A stretch of DNA of 41,740 nt from Candidatus Latescibacterota bacterium (GCA_021295675.1 JAGWBY010000004.1:2906-44645), one strand, 5' to 3'; counted from the stretch's first letter, positions 24,457 to 33,728 are shown. The notes: generated from the letters alone by a model not told the origin. Numbers and translations: made by a program.

Positions 24457-27363
24457 TCAGCGCAGACCCACCAGCATGGAGGCGAAGAACAGACCCGAGG
24501 CCTTCTGCTGGCGTTTGCCGCCGACCCTTTCTAGGGATCTCCGATCGTAGCGCATGCCCACCTCGGTGATCAATTTGTAGCCCAAATAGGTACTTGGATT
24601 CGTGAGTTGGAGCGCCAGCACCGTGCCGCGAAAATCGCCGCTGAGCTGTCCGACTTGCAGATTTTCTTCCGAGTCTAGGACATCGTAGAAGAACCGCTGT
24701 TCCAAACCGCCTTCGATCTTGGTCGTGCGCAGGACGCGAAAGTGGATCTGCAAAAAGAAAAGCGCGTCCCAAGTGCGGCGTTTGTCCAGCGTCCAGTCGA
24801 AGGGAGTCTGGCTGAGGAACTCGCTTTTTGCTTTGGGAGCGATGGTCAAACCCCGCCACGAATACTGGTATTCCGCCTTGTCGATTAAGCCCAAAAATCC
24901 CGAAGATCGGCGACCGTTGCGGCCTTGTGGACCGAGGGGGTCGTAGATAGCGACGGGACTGCCCTCGTCATCGACGAGCAAGCGATTGCCCGTATTGCGC
25001 TGACGCCAAGTTTCCCACTTAAACCGGTGAAAGGTACTCCACTGGTTTGGACTGGCGTATTTCCAGTCTGCATAGAAAGTGTTGATCCACGTATCTGCGG
25101 CCGCTAGGCGATCCAGAACTTGGACATGGCGCCCACTGTCGATTCCCGGATCGCCAAATTCGGGCGTGGATACGATCCACTGCGACAAGGGGTCGGGAAT
25201 ATCGTCTTTGGCCAATCTCAACATATCGAAGAGGCGCAGGCGGCCCTTGCCCGACAGATCCTCGACCGCGGTTAGGAGGCCATAGGTCGTCAGGTTTTCT
25301 TCGCCCGTCTCGCGTTTTTCCTGCCGCAGTTGTCCGAGAGTCAGCTTGGTTTGCGGATCGAGTTGGAGGCTACTGTAGGCATTGTAGCCCCAGTGATCTT
25401 TTTTGTACGGGTAATCGGGTAAATCGTCGTTCTCGAAGCGATCGACCCAATTGTTGTTGTTTAGATCCATACCAAAGAGAAACTCGGGCCGGTCGGAGTG
25501 GTAGCGCAAAAACGGTTCGTCGTAATCGGGCAGCAGATTGCGGCGAATGGGATTGTGGTTCTGGTTAAAATCAGAGATGAAATCTCCGTTTTCGTCATAA
25601 CCTGGGAAGACTTCTGGGTCGGCGACGCCGGTCTGGTCGATGTTAAAATCGCCTACTTGTGGCGGCACCAGACTACCCTGATTGACGCGCTTTTGATCGG
25701 GTTGGCGATCTTGATCGTCGTTGTCTTCGACAAAATCGTATAAAACCTCGGTGGCTTCGGGTGCGTAGTTGGCCACTCCAGATGGGGGCACCGGGCGAAC
25801 GCTGGTGGAATAGGAGTCGTCCATGCCAAAGCCTTCCAAGAATGCCGACCAAGGGTAGCTTCGCCAAGAGAGATTAGCCAGCCAGCCCAGCGACCTTTTG
25901 TCACCTGCAATGCCCGCAATTGCGCGGTGATGCTTTTTTTGCCGATTCGGGTATTTCCGATAGTTGGAATTGATATTTACTTCCCCGTAGAAATCGAAAC
26001 CGCGCATATTGCGCCATTCGGCGCTGAGGCCGTACAGCAGATTGGCCGTGGGCAGGCCATAGTCGAAAACCACTTGGCGACTGTTGGTTTCATTCTTGAT
26101 GTTGCCTTCGGCTCTGGTGACCGGCAGGAATTGGGGCACGCCAAAGGGGTTGGTCTGCCGATCCGAGCTCATTTCCACGCGGTAGTCGTTGGCCAATACT
26201 AGGCGAAAGCGCACATTTTCGATCGCTTGGATTACATCTTGGGCCTCTGCCAAGCTCAGATTCAGTCGCTGTTGCAGCAACAGCCGCAAGGAGCCTTTTT
26301 CGCTCTCGCCCTCCGCAGGGGCCAAGACGTAATGCAATACAATGCTCTCGGCCCCATCGGCTACGAGCAGACCGTTTTGCACCGAACCACCTTGAATGTG
26401 GGTGGCGTCGAAGCCAAAAGAACTGCCGACAATGAGGGTGTCCCGCTCCACTAATACGGCTGGATCAGCAGGGGAAGGACGTTTGAGCTTGGTTTTTATT
26501 TCGATGTCCCTGTCGATGAGGATGGCCCCTGCCTCGCCGTCTTCTGGCGAGTCATCGCTGAGCCGCACTAGGACCGAGCGCAGTGCATCCTCGAGCTGGC
26601 CGGTCGCTAGCTCGCCCTTGAAGGGGTTGCCGGCGAAACTTTCCCGACTGCCATTAGAAGTGTGGGAATTGACCAGATTCAGTCCTATGGTCAAGCCCTT
26701 AAACAGATCCACTTCGCTGCGGCCCGCCACCAGATTGGTGGAGTTGACTCTGGGATCGACCAGACCCACGGTCTCTAACAGCACCGGTCCCGAGATGCGG
26801 GAAAAGAGTCCTGTGAGGCGCAGGCGATTAGTCGCCAAGTTGGCCATGACCCCATTGAAGCCGGCCTTTCTGAACGTCATCGGCGTCAGGGTAGTATTGA
26901 GTTCATCGCCGACGAGGATGGAGAAGCTGTAATCTCCCTTGCTATCGACGGCCAGCAATTGCCTGTTGAACCATCGCATGTACTGGCTCGCCTTGAATAT
27001 CTGAGAGCTTTCGGCGATGCGCGGCTGCACCTGACGCCAGTCGTAAATGAGCCAGCCGCGCGTGATCAGGCTGCCAAAACCATCGTAGAACAGATCTCCT
27101 TCCAAGCGGGGACTGACGTAGCGCAGAAAGTGATCTCGGGCGTAGTTGGTGTACTCCCATTGGTGGTGGTTTTCGGAGAATAAACTGGCCGGTAAATACC
27201 AGCGCTGTACTGTGGGCTGTAGGGCTTCGGTATAGATCGGCACGCCACGGGTGGAATAGACGACGTGGTCGCCGACTCGTTCGCCTAGCCGATAGCCGTA
27301 CTCCGGTTGGGCAGAGGTGGCACCGACCAGTACTACCCAGAGGCTCCAGACTCGCGATTTCAT
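24457..27363 (-). CDS. Large probable outer-membrane protein with Ca-type Asp/Asn loops (surface cluster gene C)
   Basis: A 968 aa exported protein, paralogous to the gene at 27366. A signal peptide (WSLWVVLVGATSAQ) is followed by shared N-terminal motifs: QWEYTNYAR (68-76), TRGWLIYDW (101-109) and TTLTPMTFRKAGFNG (about 160-175). Two Asp/Asn-rich loops near residues 585-597 (DENGDFISDFNQN) and 630-645 (DLNNNNWVDRFEND) look like EF-hand/dockerin-style Ca2+ sites, separated by LPDYDEPFLRY. The C-terminal third alternates short polar/aromatic strands such as ALFFLQIHFRVLRTTKIEGG and TYLGYKLITEVGMRYD, as in a beta barrel, but it ends in LVGLR without the usual final aromatic. The start ATG 27363 is 2 bp after the stop of gene B, so the two are surely co-transcribed. 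The function is unknown. Confidence 0.7.
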   Translation of the reverse strand: MKSRVWSLWVVLVGATSAQPEYGYRLGERVGDHVVYSTRGVPIYTEALQPTVQRWYLPASLFSENHHQWEYTNYARDHFLRYVSPRLEGDLFYDGFGSLITRGWLIYDWRQVQPRIAESSQIFKASQYMRWFNRQLLAVDSKGDYSFSILVGDELNTTLTPMTFRKAGFNGVMANLATNRLRLTGLFSRISGPVLLETVGLVDPRVNSTNLVAGRSEVDLFKGLTIGLNLVNSHTSNGSRESFAGNPFKGELATGQLEDALRSVLVRLSDDSPEDGEAGAILIDRDIEIKTKLKRPSPADPAVLVERDTLIVGSSFGFDATHIQGGSVQNGLLVADGAESIVLHYVLAPAEGESEKGSLRLLLQQRLNLSLAEAQDVIQAIENVRFRLVLANDYRVEMSSDRQTNPFGVPQFLPVTRAEGNIKNETNSRQVVFDYGLPTANLLYGLSAEWRNMRGFDFYGEVNINSNYRKYPNRQKKHHRAIAGIAGDKRSLGWLANLSWRSYPWSAFLEGFGMDDSYSTSVRPVPPSGVANYAPEATEVLYDFVEDNDDQDRQPDQKRVNQGSLVPPQVGDFNIDQTGVADPEVFPGYDENGDFISDFNQNHNPIRRNLLPDYDEPFLRYHSDRPEFLFGMDLNNNNWVDRFENDDLPDYPYKKDHWGYNAYSSLQLDPQTKLTLGQLRQEKRETGEENLTTYGLLTAVEDLSGKGRLRLFDMLRLAKDDIPDPLSQWIVSTPEFGDPGIDSGRHVQVLDRLAAADTWINTFYADWKYASPNQWSTFHRFKWETWRQRNTGNRLLVDDEGSPVAIYDPLGPQGRNGRRSSGFLGLIDKAEYQYSWRGLTIAPKAKSEFLSQTPFDWTLDKRRTWDALFFLQIHFRVLRTTKIEGGLEQRFFYDVLDSEENLQVGQLSGDFRGTVLALQLTNPSTYLGYKLITEVGMRYDRRSLERVGGKRQQKASGLFFASMLVGLR

Positions 27364-27365
27364 CG

Positions 27366-30179
27366 TTACTCGACCCCTGCAAAAACCGTGATAAAACTGG
27401 TCGTTTCCGAGCGCCCGTTACTCCCTTTCTCAAAGACGCCCGGTGCCACTTCGCGAATGCGCTCGGTGCCGATGCGCCCGACCCGCAAGCCGACCTGGGT
27501 GGTGAGGATATACCCGAGGTATCCCGAGGTGACCGACAGTTGGACGGCGACCTGAGTCGAAGTTAGATCTCCGGTCTCTGCCGCGACTCCTCTGGCGAGC
27601 ATGTCGTCTTCGTCGGCGACCAGATCGCGAAAGCGCAACAACTCGAGGCCCGTTTCGATCTTGGTATTGGGTGTCAGCCGCGTCTGGGCCAACACTTGGG
27701 CGATCCCGGCCCAGTGTTGGCGGGGCTCCTCTTCCTGCAAGAATTCGCTCTGCTGGAAGTACTCGCTCTTTAGGCCGGGTCGCAGCAAAAAGGAACCCCA
27801 TTCCGCGGTATAAGACGCTTTGTTGATCATACCGAAAAAACTGGTAAAATCGCGGAGGGGCCGTTCATTGAGGTCCCTTGGATCGTCTAGCACTTGATGG
27901 TAGAAGTCGTATTTCAGCTTAGAGGTTAATTCGAGGCCTGGCACTCCGAGATGATCGACGGCGATGAACGACGAGTTGACATAGGTATCCGCGGCTGGCA
28001 AAATATCCGGCACCAGCGGTCGGGCCGGGGCCGTTAAGAACGGCGTTGGTGCCCGGCGATCGTCCGGGATGGTGTCTTTAACCCGTTTGAGCATTTCGAA
28101 AACCCGCACGCGTCCAAAACCCGCCCAATTGCGGTCAAAGGTGAATAATCCATAGGTGGATTCGTTTGCTCGCTTTTGGGAAAACATGCGCTCGTCCACC
28201 CGTCCCAGCAGAAGACGCACATCTGGAGCGATGTCGAGCCCCACAAAGGCATTGTAGCCGCGGCGATCGGCCTTGTAGAGATAGTCCGGTAGCACATCGT
28301 CTTCAAAGCGGTCGATCCAGTCGTTGTTGTTGAGATCGATGCCGAAGAGAAACTCCGGCCGGTCCACCGCAAATCTCAGAAAAGGTTCTTCGTAATCGGG
28401 CAAGCTATTGGGTATGGTGGCGTTGTCGTTCTGATTGAAGTCGGAGATGAAGTCGTTGTTTTCATCCCAGCCGGGAAAAACAATATTATCGCCGACTGAT
28501 TGCCCCCGGCGCACCCAATCGGGTAAACGGTCTTGATCGTCGTTGTCATCGACGAATTCGTAGAAGGCGGTCGTGGGCGAATCGTAGAGAATGTCACCGG
28601 AGTGGTCGACGACGAATGCCGCGGTCGTCGAATAGTCTGCGGCGATGGAATAGCCCTCGAAAAAACCGAACCACGGGTATTGCTGCCTAGATAGGTTGAA
28701 AAAATAGGCATCGGCGTGCAGCGAAGAGATTTCGTGATTGCCGCTAGCCGAAAAAATGGCGGGATTGGGATACTGAAAAAAGCGCAAATTGCGGTCCCAC
28801 TCCCCGTTGAAATCAAAGCCAAATACATCTTTGCCCTCGATGGTGAAACCCCCAACCATATTGGCGGTGGGCAAACCGTATTCATACCGCACCCGTTGCA
28901 AGTTCGATATATCTCGCACATTGCCCTCCGCTCGTTGCAGCACAATCAGGGCGGGTTCACTTTCCTCGATGATTTGGTTGGTGATGGGCGGTGCTGGGGT
29001 GGAGCGCCGACCGGTTTGCTTGTTGGACCACATTTCCACTTTGAAATCGTTGGCTAATACGTAGTTGAATTCGACCTTGACAATCGAGAGCGGATCGGGA
29101 CCGACGTAGGCCGGGCTGTTGAAATCGTAGTTCAAGACAATGCGCTCGTCGCCGTCGGCGGCCGTGAAGCCTTCTTTGGGAAACCCACCAAAGACGACCG
29201 GCCATTCGAGCCCCTCGCGTACCACTTGCTGGAGCGTGAAGACCGTCTCTAGCTCCGTATCAAAATTGCGGGCGGTGATGCGAATGTCGTGGCTGAAAAG
29301 GGCGGCTCCTCCGATCCCGTCTGCTGGTGAATCGTCGCTCAGCACCATGGCGATGGCGGTGACCGGTGTTGAAGACTGACCGGCAGTCAGGCTGCCGGCG
29401 ATCAGATCGCCGCTGAATACGTCCAATCCGGTATTGGCGTTGCGGGCGTCCACCAAGGTGCCGCCGAGGGTGATGAAGTCGCCCACTTGCACGGTCGCCC
29501 GTCCGCCAATGAGACTGGTGGAATTGGAGACTCTAGCCGGCTGTGGGGTCACGCCCGTAGCCGGGTCACTTATGCGCGAGGCAATGATGGTGGCTTGGTA
29601 TTTATCTGCCGCGAAGTCCATCTGTAGCCCATTAAAACGAGGCTTGGAAAATGTCATGGGGGTGAGGGTGGTGCGGATCTCGTTGCCGACTGTGATCGCA
29701 TAGGAAAACTGGCCCTCGGAATCGCTACTCACCGTGAGATTGTTGAACCAGTCGTTGAAGCGGCCATCCTTAAAGATGCTGCTGCCGAGGGCCTGGGGCT
29801 GGTCCTGGTGCCAGTCGTACACCAGCCATCCGCGCGTGACGTAATGGCCGTAGATGTCGTAGAAGTAATTGCCTTCGAGGGCGGTATTAACATAGCGCTG
29901 GTAGGGCTGACGCGCGTAGTTGGAATACTCCCACTGACGCCACTGGTATTCGTTGTACAGTTCCTGCGGCACGTACCATTTGCGCACCGACGGGTCGAGC
30001 GCTCCGAACAGGACCCCTGGGCCGCGGGGTTCAAAGCTCACCTCGCCGCCGCGCTGGGTCCCGAGGCGAGATCCGTAGTCTTGGGCCGCCGAGCCGCCAA
30101 CACCGAGCAAAAGCGACAACAGCAGGAAGAATCCCCTCAGCTCATGTCGGTTTGCCCATAGGCCCAATGCAGATGCCAT
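27366..30179 (-). CDS. Large probable outer-membrane protein with Ca-type Asp/Asn loops (surface cluster gene B)
   Basis: A 937 aa exported protein, paralogue of gene C. ATG 30179 is favoured over GTG 30185 because GAGG lies 5 bases upstream. The signal peptide is GFFLLLSLLLGVGGSAAQ. Shared motifs are QWEYSNYAR, TRGWLVYDW, and GNEIRTTLTPMTFSKPRFNG. Two Asp/Asn loops (DENNDFISDFNQN near 576; DLNNNDWIDRFEDDVLPDY near 620) and LPDYEEPFLRF match gene C in order and spacing. The C-terminal part is strand-rich (GYLGYILTTQVGLRVGRIG) and ends FITVFAGVE, so barrel topology is plausible but unproven. Element A5 lies 24 bp upstream of the start, between this gene and gene A, where its hairpin could affect read-through. 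The function is unknown. Confidence 0.7.
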   Translation of the reverse strand: MASALGLWANRHELRGFFLLLSLLLGVGGSAAQDYGSRLGTQRGGEVSFEPRGPGVLFGALDPSVRKWYVPQELYNEYQWRQWEYSNYARQPYQRYVNTALEGNYFYDIYGHYVTRGWLVYDWHQDQPQALGSSIFKDGRFNDWFNNLTVSSDSEGQFSYAITVGNEIRTTLTPMTFSKPRFNGLQMDFAADKYQATIIASRISDPATGVTPQPARVSNSTSLIGGRATVQVGDFITLGGTLVDARNANTGLDVFSGDLIAGSLTAGQSSTPVTAIAMVLSDDSPADGIGGAALFSHDIRITARNFDTELETVFTLQQVVREGLEWPVVFGGFPKEGFTAADGDERIVLNYDFNSPAYVGPDPLSIVKVEFNYVLANDFKVEMWSNKQTGRRSTPAPPITNQIIEESEPALIVLQRAEGNVRDISNLQRVRYEYGLPTANMVGGFTIEGKDVFGFDFNGEWDRNLRFFQYPNPAIFSASGNHEISSLHADAYFFNLSRQQYPWFGFFEGYSIAADYSTTAAFVVDHSGDILYDSPTTAFYEFVDDNDDQDRLPDWVRRGQSVGDNIVFPGWDENNDFISDFNQNDNATIPNSLPDYEEPFLRFAVDRPEFLFGIDLNNNDWIDRFEDDVLPDYLYKADRRGYNAFVGLDIAPDVRLLLGRVDERMFSQKRANESTYGLFTFDRNWAGFGRVRVFEMLKRVKDTIPDDRRAPTPFLTAPARPLVPDILPAADTYVNSSFIAVDHLGVPGLELTSKLKYDFYHQVLDDPRDLNERPLRDFTSFFGMINKASYTAEWGSFLLRPGLKSEYFQQSEFLQEEEPRQHWAGIAQVLAQTRLTPNTKIETGLELLRFRDLVADEDDMLARGVAAETGDLTSTQVAVQLSVTSGYLGYILTTQVGLRVGRIGTERIREVAPGVFEKGSNGRSETTSFITVFAGVE

Positions 30180-30203
30180 GCTCACCTCGTAGGCTGTTAA
30201 TAA

Positions 30204-30350
30204 CTAACGTTACGCGCAGGCACCTAGGTTTAGATGCTTCGACTCCTCTTGCACTCCGCTCAGCATGACAGCGGCTTGCGCTCGCTTTCCTTGTCATGCT
30301 GAGCGAAAGCGAAGCATCCCATACCTAACAAGCCCGTGCGTAACATTCAG
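30204..30350. mobile_element. MITE-like palindromic element A5
   Basis: A 147 bp element with ends CTAACGTTAC (30204-30213) and GTAACATTCAG (30340-30350), flanked by TTAATAA (30197-30203) and TTAATAG (30351-30357), a 6 of 7 match. The TTA at 30351-30353 is the TAA stop codon of the minus-strand gene A. The loop matches that of A3. It sits between two co-directional genes of the exported-protein cluster. Confidence 0.8.
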
Positions 30351-32594
30351 TTAATAGACGACGCCGACAGCACCGAGCTTGCTGTCAGCGCCGGTATCGG
30401 CGTTCAGCGTAACGGTGTATATGTAATGCCCCGGAGTTACGAGTTGACCCTCATCATCGGTGCCTTCCCAAGCAATGGCAAAACGCCCGCTGGTCTGTTT
30501 TTCCATTTGTAGAGATCGGATCGATCGGCCGGCCAAATCAAATAGTTCGATCTCCACGAGAACGGGACTAGCTATGTTGGTGATATCGTAGTGAATAGCA
30601 GTGCGGTCGTTGATTTGATCCCCATTGGGTGTAAATACGGCTGGCTCAGCGCGCACATTGGTCAATAGATCGTTGCTTATGGCCACCTCTACGGTCAGAT
30701 TGGTGGGAACAGGAGCGCCAATGCGGGCTAGATCGGGATCTACTAGTGCCTCTCGTCCTAAATCTGCCGCATTGCCCGCGAGTATATTTTGCCCCACTGC
30801 GCCAACTTCGGTATTGAACGCTCGCGCCGAGAATACCGTGCCAAAACGCAAAACCGCTGTTGCGAATTCTACCTTGACGAGCGCGTTATTTTCGTTTACT
30901 GGCGGCAATTGCAAAAGTAGGCCGTGGTCTGAGACGGCCAACACTGCAAAGCCGCGGCCTGCTTCGACGGGGAGATCGTCCAATGAGCGCGCTGAAAAAT
31001 CGGCCGATTCGATCTCGCCATTGGGCCCGTGGACCTCTACCGTGCCAATGGACTCCACCTCGAGCGGCGTCTCGATCGCCAATTGGTCAAAACCGGCCGT
31101 CGTCTGGCCTATCTTCGCCAAGACGGCGTAGGAAAAAACAGTCGCTGCACCGACGGCGGCGTGCCGGGGAAACACTTCCCCAATGAGGGTGTCAGCTAGG
31201 GCCGGCGTGGACAGCTCAAAGGCCAAGGCCCCCAAGCCAGAGGCCGCGTCAAAGCCCCGGCTGGCAAACTCGACCATAAATTGAAAATAGCGGCGGGGAC
31301 TGGGAGAGAGCATCGGCGTTCCCGACCCGGGTATTTCCAAAGCTTGGGCCTCGACTATACCGGCGGCCGAGTACGGGGGAGACCAAGCACTCCAGTTCGT
31401 CAGATCATCGCGAATCGGCCCCTGCTCTTTGATCTTGCCGTACTCGGCTTGCGAAATCTCGAGCTGTGCGCGCAGTTCCAATGGCAGCCGGGTCCAGGCC
31501 AAAAGCGCCTCTTCTCCGCTCAGCAAATCGTCCTCTAGCTCGGTTTCGACCAAAGTCCTAAGTTCATCGTCCTCCACGTCTTGCGGGCGCTTCCAGGGCA
31601 CTTTGACCCGAATTTCTTCCAGATTCGACACGCCCCCCACCGTGCGGCTCACCTCGGTCAGGCCGATACTCTGGATGCCGACTCGGGTAAACTCGACTGG
31701 CTCGGGATCCACACCCGTGCGCGTGCGAATTTGTATATCCGAGAGCACGGAGTCGCCGATGGTTTCTTGGAGCCAGCGCAAGTGGCCTAGCAAGGCCGGC
31801 TCGCCAAAATCGAATACATTGGACAGATAGGTCGCCTGCGGCACAAACCCCTCGGCAAAAACCTGGAACTCGGCAATCTCGAAGTCGGCTGTCGTAAGCG
31901 ATTTGAAGCGTATCTGGCGCACGAATTGGGTGGGGATGCTCAGATCGACGACTGATTCCTCGTTCTGGCCTTCGAGGGCGATTGTCGTCCATATCGGCCG
32001 ATTGTTGAGATAGGATTCGGGCCGGCCGTCATTGATGAAAATCTCGTACCCCTTGATAAAATCGTTCTGAAAGGGAAAGTCAGGTGCCGGCAGTTCGGGA
32101 GCGGCATTGCGGGGAAAGAATCGGATGCGATTGACGGCGAATAGTGCGTTGAGATCGAATTCTAAGATCAGACCGAGCGCACCGGCACTGGAGGCGCTGG
32201 AAGTAGCTCGCACTTCCAACGCTGTTTGACCGTCGGCGTCGATCAATTTCTTATAATCGTTTTTGAAGCTGACTTGGGCACTGGGGATGGGACTGCTGAT
32301 CGAGCCGCCGCGCTCTTTGCTGGTGAGGCCGATGAGAATGTTGTCGGTCGTGTCGACCCTTTGCGGAAAAATCCACCCGGGGAAATCAATGGACTCGAAG
32401 TCGATCACTCCACCGGGGGTATTGGTCTGATTGACAGTGGACTCATCCAAGATCGCGGTCGCCGCAATGGTTCCACCCCCTGCTTGCCACGGCAGTGATC
32501 CACTGCTGCCAATTAGGACGGTTTCTTCGACCGCGCTCCCGATATTTGCCGCGCTCAGCCAATAAATCACGAGCAGGGGAATTCTCTTTTTCAT
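30351..32594 (-). CDS. Large exported discoidin-like protein with FlgD-like C-terminal module (surface cluster gene A)
   Basis: A 747 aa exported protein of unknown function, first gene of the co-directional cluster. The start ATG 32594 has AAGGGA upstream; the signal peptide is KRIPLLVIYWLSAANIGSA. It contains KERGGSISSPIPSAQVSF, a discoidin-like segment LILEFDLNALFAVNRIRFFP and FEIAEFQVFAEGFVPQATYL, parallel to gene D (ERGGSI, FKFDLGG, WEIAEFQIFG). The middle has VEFATAVLRFGTVF. The C-terminal ~110 residues form the FlgD-like module (VFTPNGDQINDRTAIHYDI, WEGTDDEGQLVTPGHYIYTV), ending VGVVY. The stop codon lies in the target duplication of element A5. It is divergent from the CBM9-like gene. 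Confidence 0.7.
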   Translation of the reverse strand: MKKRIPLLVIYWLSAANIGSAVEETVLIGSSGSLPWQAGGGTIAATAILDESTVNQTNTPGGVIDFESIDFPGWIFPQRVDTTDNILIGLTSKERGGSISSPIPSAQVSFKNDYKKLIDADGQTALEVRATSSASSAGALGLILEFDLNALFAVNRIRFFPRNAAPELPAPDFPFQNDFIKGYEIFINDGRPESYLNNRPIWTTIALEGQNEESVVDLSIPTQFVRQIRFKSLTTADFEIAEFQVFAEGFVPQATYLSNVFDFGEPALLGHLRWLQETIGDSVLSDIQIRTRTGVDPEPVEFTRVGIQSIGLTEVSRTVGGVSNLEEIRVKVPWKRPQDVEDDELRTLVETELEDDLLSGEEALLAWTRLPLELRAQLEISQAEYGKIKEQGPIRDDLTNWSAWSPPYSAAGIVEAQALEIPGSGTPMLSPSPRRYFQFMVEFASRGFDAASGLGALAFELSTPALADTLIGEVFPRHAAVGAATVFSYAVLAKIGQTTAGFDQLAIETPLEVESIGTVEVHGPNGEIESADFSARSLDDLPVEAGRGFAVLAVSDHGLLLQLPPVNENNALVKVEFATAVLRFGTVFSARAFNTEVGAVGQNILAGNAADLGREALVDPDLARIGAPVPTNLTVEVAISNDLLTNVRAEPAVFTPNGDQINDRTAIHYDITNIASPVLVEIELFDLAGRSIRSLQMEKQTSGRFAIAWEGTDDEGQLVTPGHYIYTVTLNADTGADSKLGAVGVVY

Positions 32595-32722
32595 GCCAGT
32601 CCCTTTTCAGTGAAACTAACCGAGAACGCGGCCGCAAATTCACTGACGGTCGGGAATGTACAGAAACGGCAACTGCCGCTCAACCGCCTTGTTTCTGGGT
32701 TGGGCGACTATGTACGAAAACA

Positions 32723-32751
32723 TTGACTTGCAGTCTATAGATGCTTATCTA
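32723..32751 (+). promoter_or_regulatory. Possible sigma70-type promoter of the CBM9-like gene
   Basis: TTGACT (32723-32728) stands 17 bases before TATCTA (32746-32751), about 60 bases ahead of a strong SD. The -35 is good and the -10 poor; TATACT at 32750-32755 is a better -10 but at 21 bases' spacing. The remaining divergent region 32595-32722 shows nothing else clear. Confidence 0.3.
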
Positions 32752-32810
32752 TACTGAAATAATTACCAACCAATCCATAAGCTCTCTCGCCCTTCCACAA
32801 GGAGGAACCT

Positions 32811-33728
32811 ATGAGCAAGCTCTTAAAGGGTGTTGTGGCCTTTGCCATAGCGCTCGGCTTTACCACATCCGCTGGTGCCCATGATCCGCCGGGCGTAATC
32901 TTCGAGATGTGGCAATGGCCCACTTCGCACTTACCGGTTCTGGATGCCGATTTGTCTGAGTGGGAGGTCGTGCCAGAGGAGTTGTGGATCACTGAACAGG
33001 ATCTAAACAACCTCTTGATCACCCAAATTGACGTCACTGATACCGAGCCGGATGCGTCTGACTTAGCCGTGCGTTTTACCTTTGGCTGGAACGACGAAAC
33101 CGAGCGCATCTACTTGGCGTATGATCGCTACGATGACTATTGGAGCCACCAGCGCGATGATATCGAACTAGCCGTCGATGCCGATCATTCGGGCGGGCTC
33201 TACTGGAGTTCGGAAGGGCAGAGCGATGAGGAAGCGCAACGTCAGCGCAACCGCCACGCCCAGATTTCCCACTTCTTCTTCCACAGCAAAACGGAAGAGG
33301 TTGGTGTCCCTTGGAACTGGCACTGGATGACCCAGGCCGATTGGTATCGGGGGGAACCTTATTCCGATGGTGCCTATCAGTGGACCGAGCCCGAACTGGG
33401 CCAGGAATACAACTGGCAGATCGAGCTGTGGCACGTGTGGTGGGACGATTTCAACTGGCAAGATCCCGAAGGCAGTATCATCCACGATCTGCAAGAAGGG
33501 GAGATCATCGGCTTGGCAGCCCGCAACAAGGACGGGGATGTGGGCCTGTGCTGCGGCAATGAAGAAACCGGCGAAGTCTTCTCCGACTGGGCCCTCAACT
33601 TCAATGAATCTTCCGAAAACGCCGACTTCCTACCGGACTGGATTCTCTTGCCGGTCAACGAGGAACTGCTAGCGACGGCCGTCGAAAACGATACTTGGGG
33701 CCATATCAAGGCATCTTTCAATCGGTAA
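32811..33728 (+). CDS. Secreted CBM9-like sugar-binding protein
   Basis: A 305 aa secreted protein. The signal peptide MSKLLKGVVAFAIALGFTTSAGA ends in a type I cleavage-like site. The mature part begins with LPVLDADLSEWEVVPEELW, which has the look of a CBM9/DOMON-type domain (D-G/A-x-L-x-EW start, then a strand-rich region ERIYLAYDRYDDYW and DDIELAVDADHSGG). It is rich in Trp, His and acidic residues, has one CC pair (GLCCGN), and carries no catalytic motif I recognise. The start ATG 32811 has a strong AAGGAGG 8 bases before it. It is divergent from the exported-protein cluster. Carbohydrate binding is inferred from the fold resemblance, not shown. An 18 bp perfect hairpin follows the stop. 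Confidence 0.65.
   Translation: MSKLLKGVVAFAIALGFTTSAGAHDPPGVIFEMWQWPTSHLPVLDADLSEWEVVPEELWITEQDLNNLLITQIDVTDTEPDASDLAVRFTFGWNDETERIYLAYDRYDDYWSHQRDDIELAVDADHSGGLYWSSEGQSDEEAQRQRNRHAQISHFFFHSKTEEVGVPWNWHWMTQADWYRGEPYSDGAYQWTEPELGQEYNWQIELWHVWWDDFNWQDPEGSIIHDLQEGEIIGLAARNKDGDVGLCCGNEETGEVFSDWALNFNESSENADFLPDWILLPVNEELLATAVENDTWGHIKASFNR

Noticed and set aside
24422..24859. Upstream extension of exported protein D
   Set aside because: It overlaps the 3' end of gene C in another frame; a good SD and signal peptide support 24391.
684..30357. The repeated hairpins as a CRISPR array or tandem repeats
   Set aside because: Copies are kilobases apart, have long inverted ends and direct target duplications, and no regular spacers.
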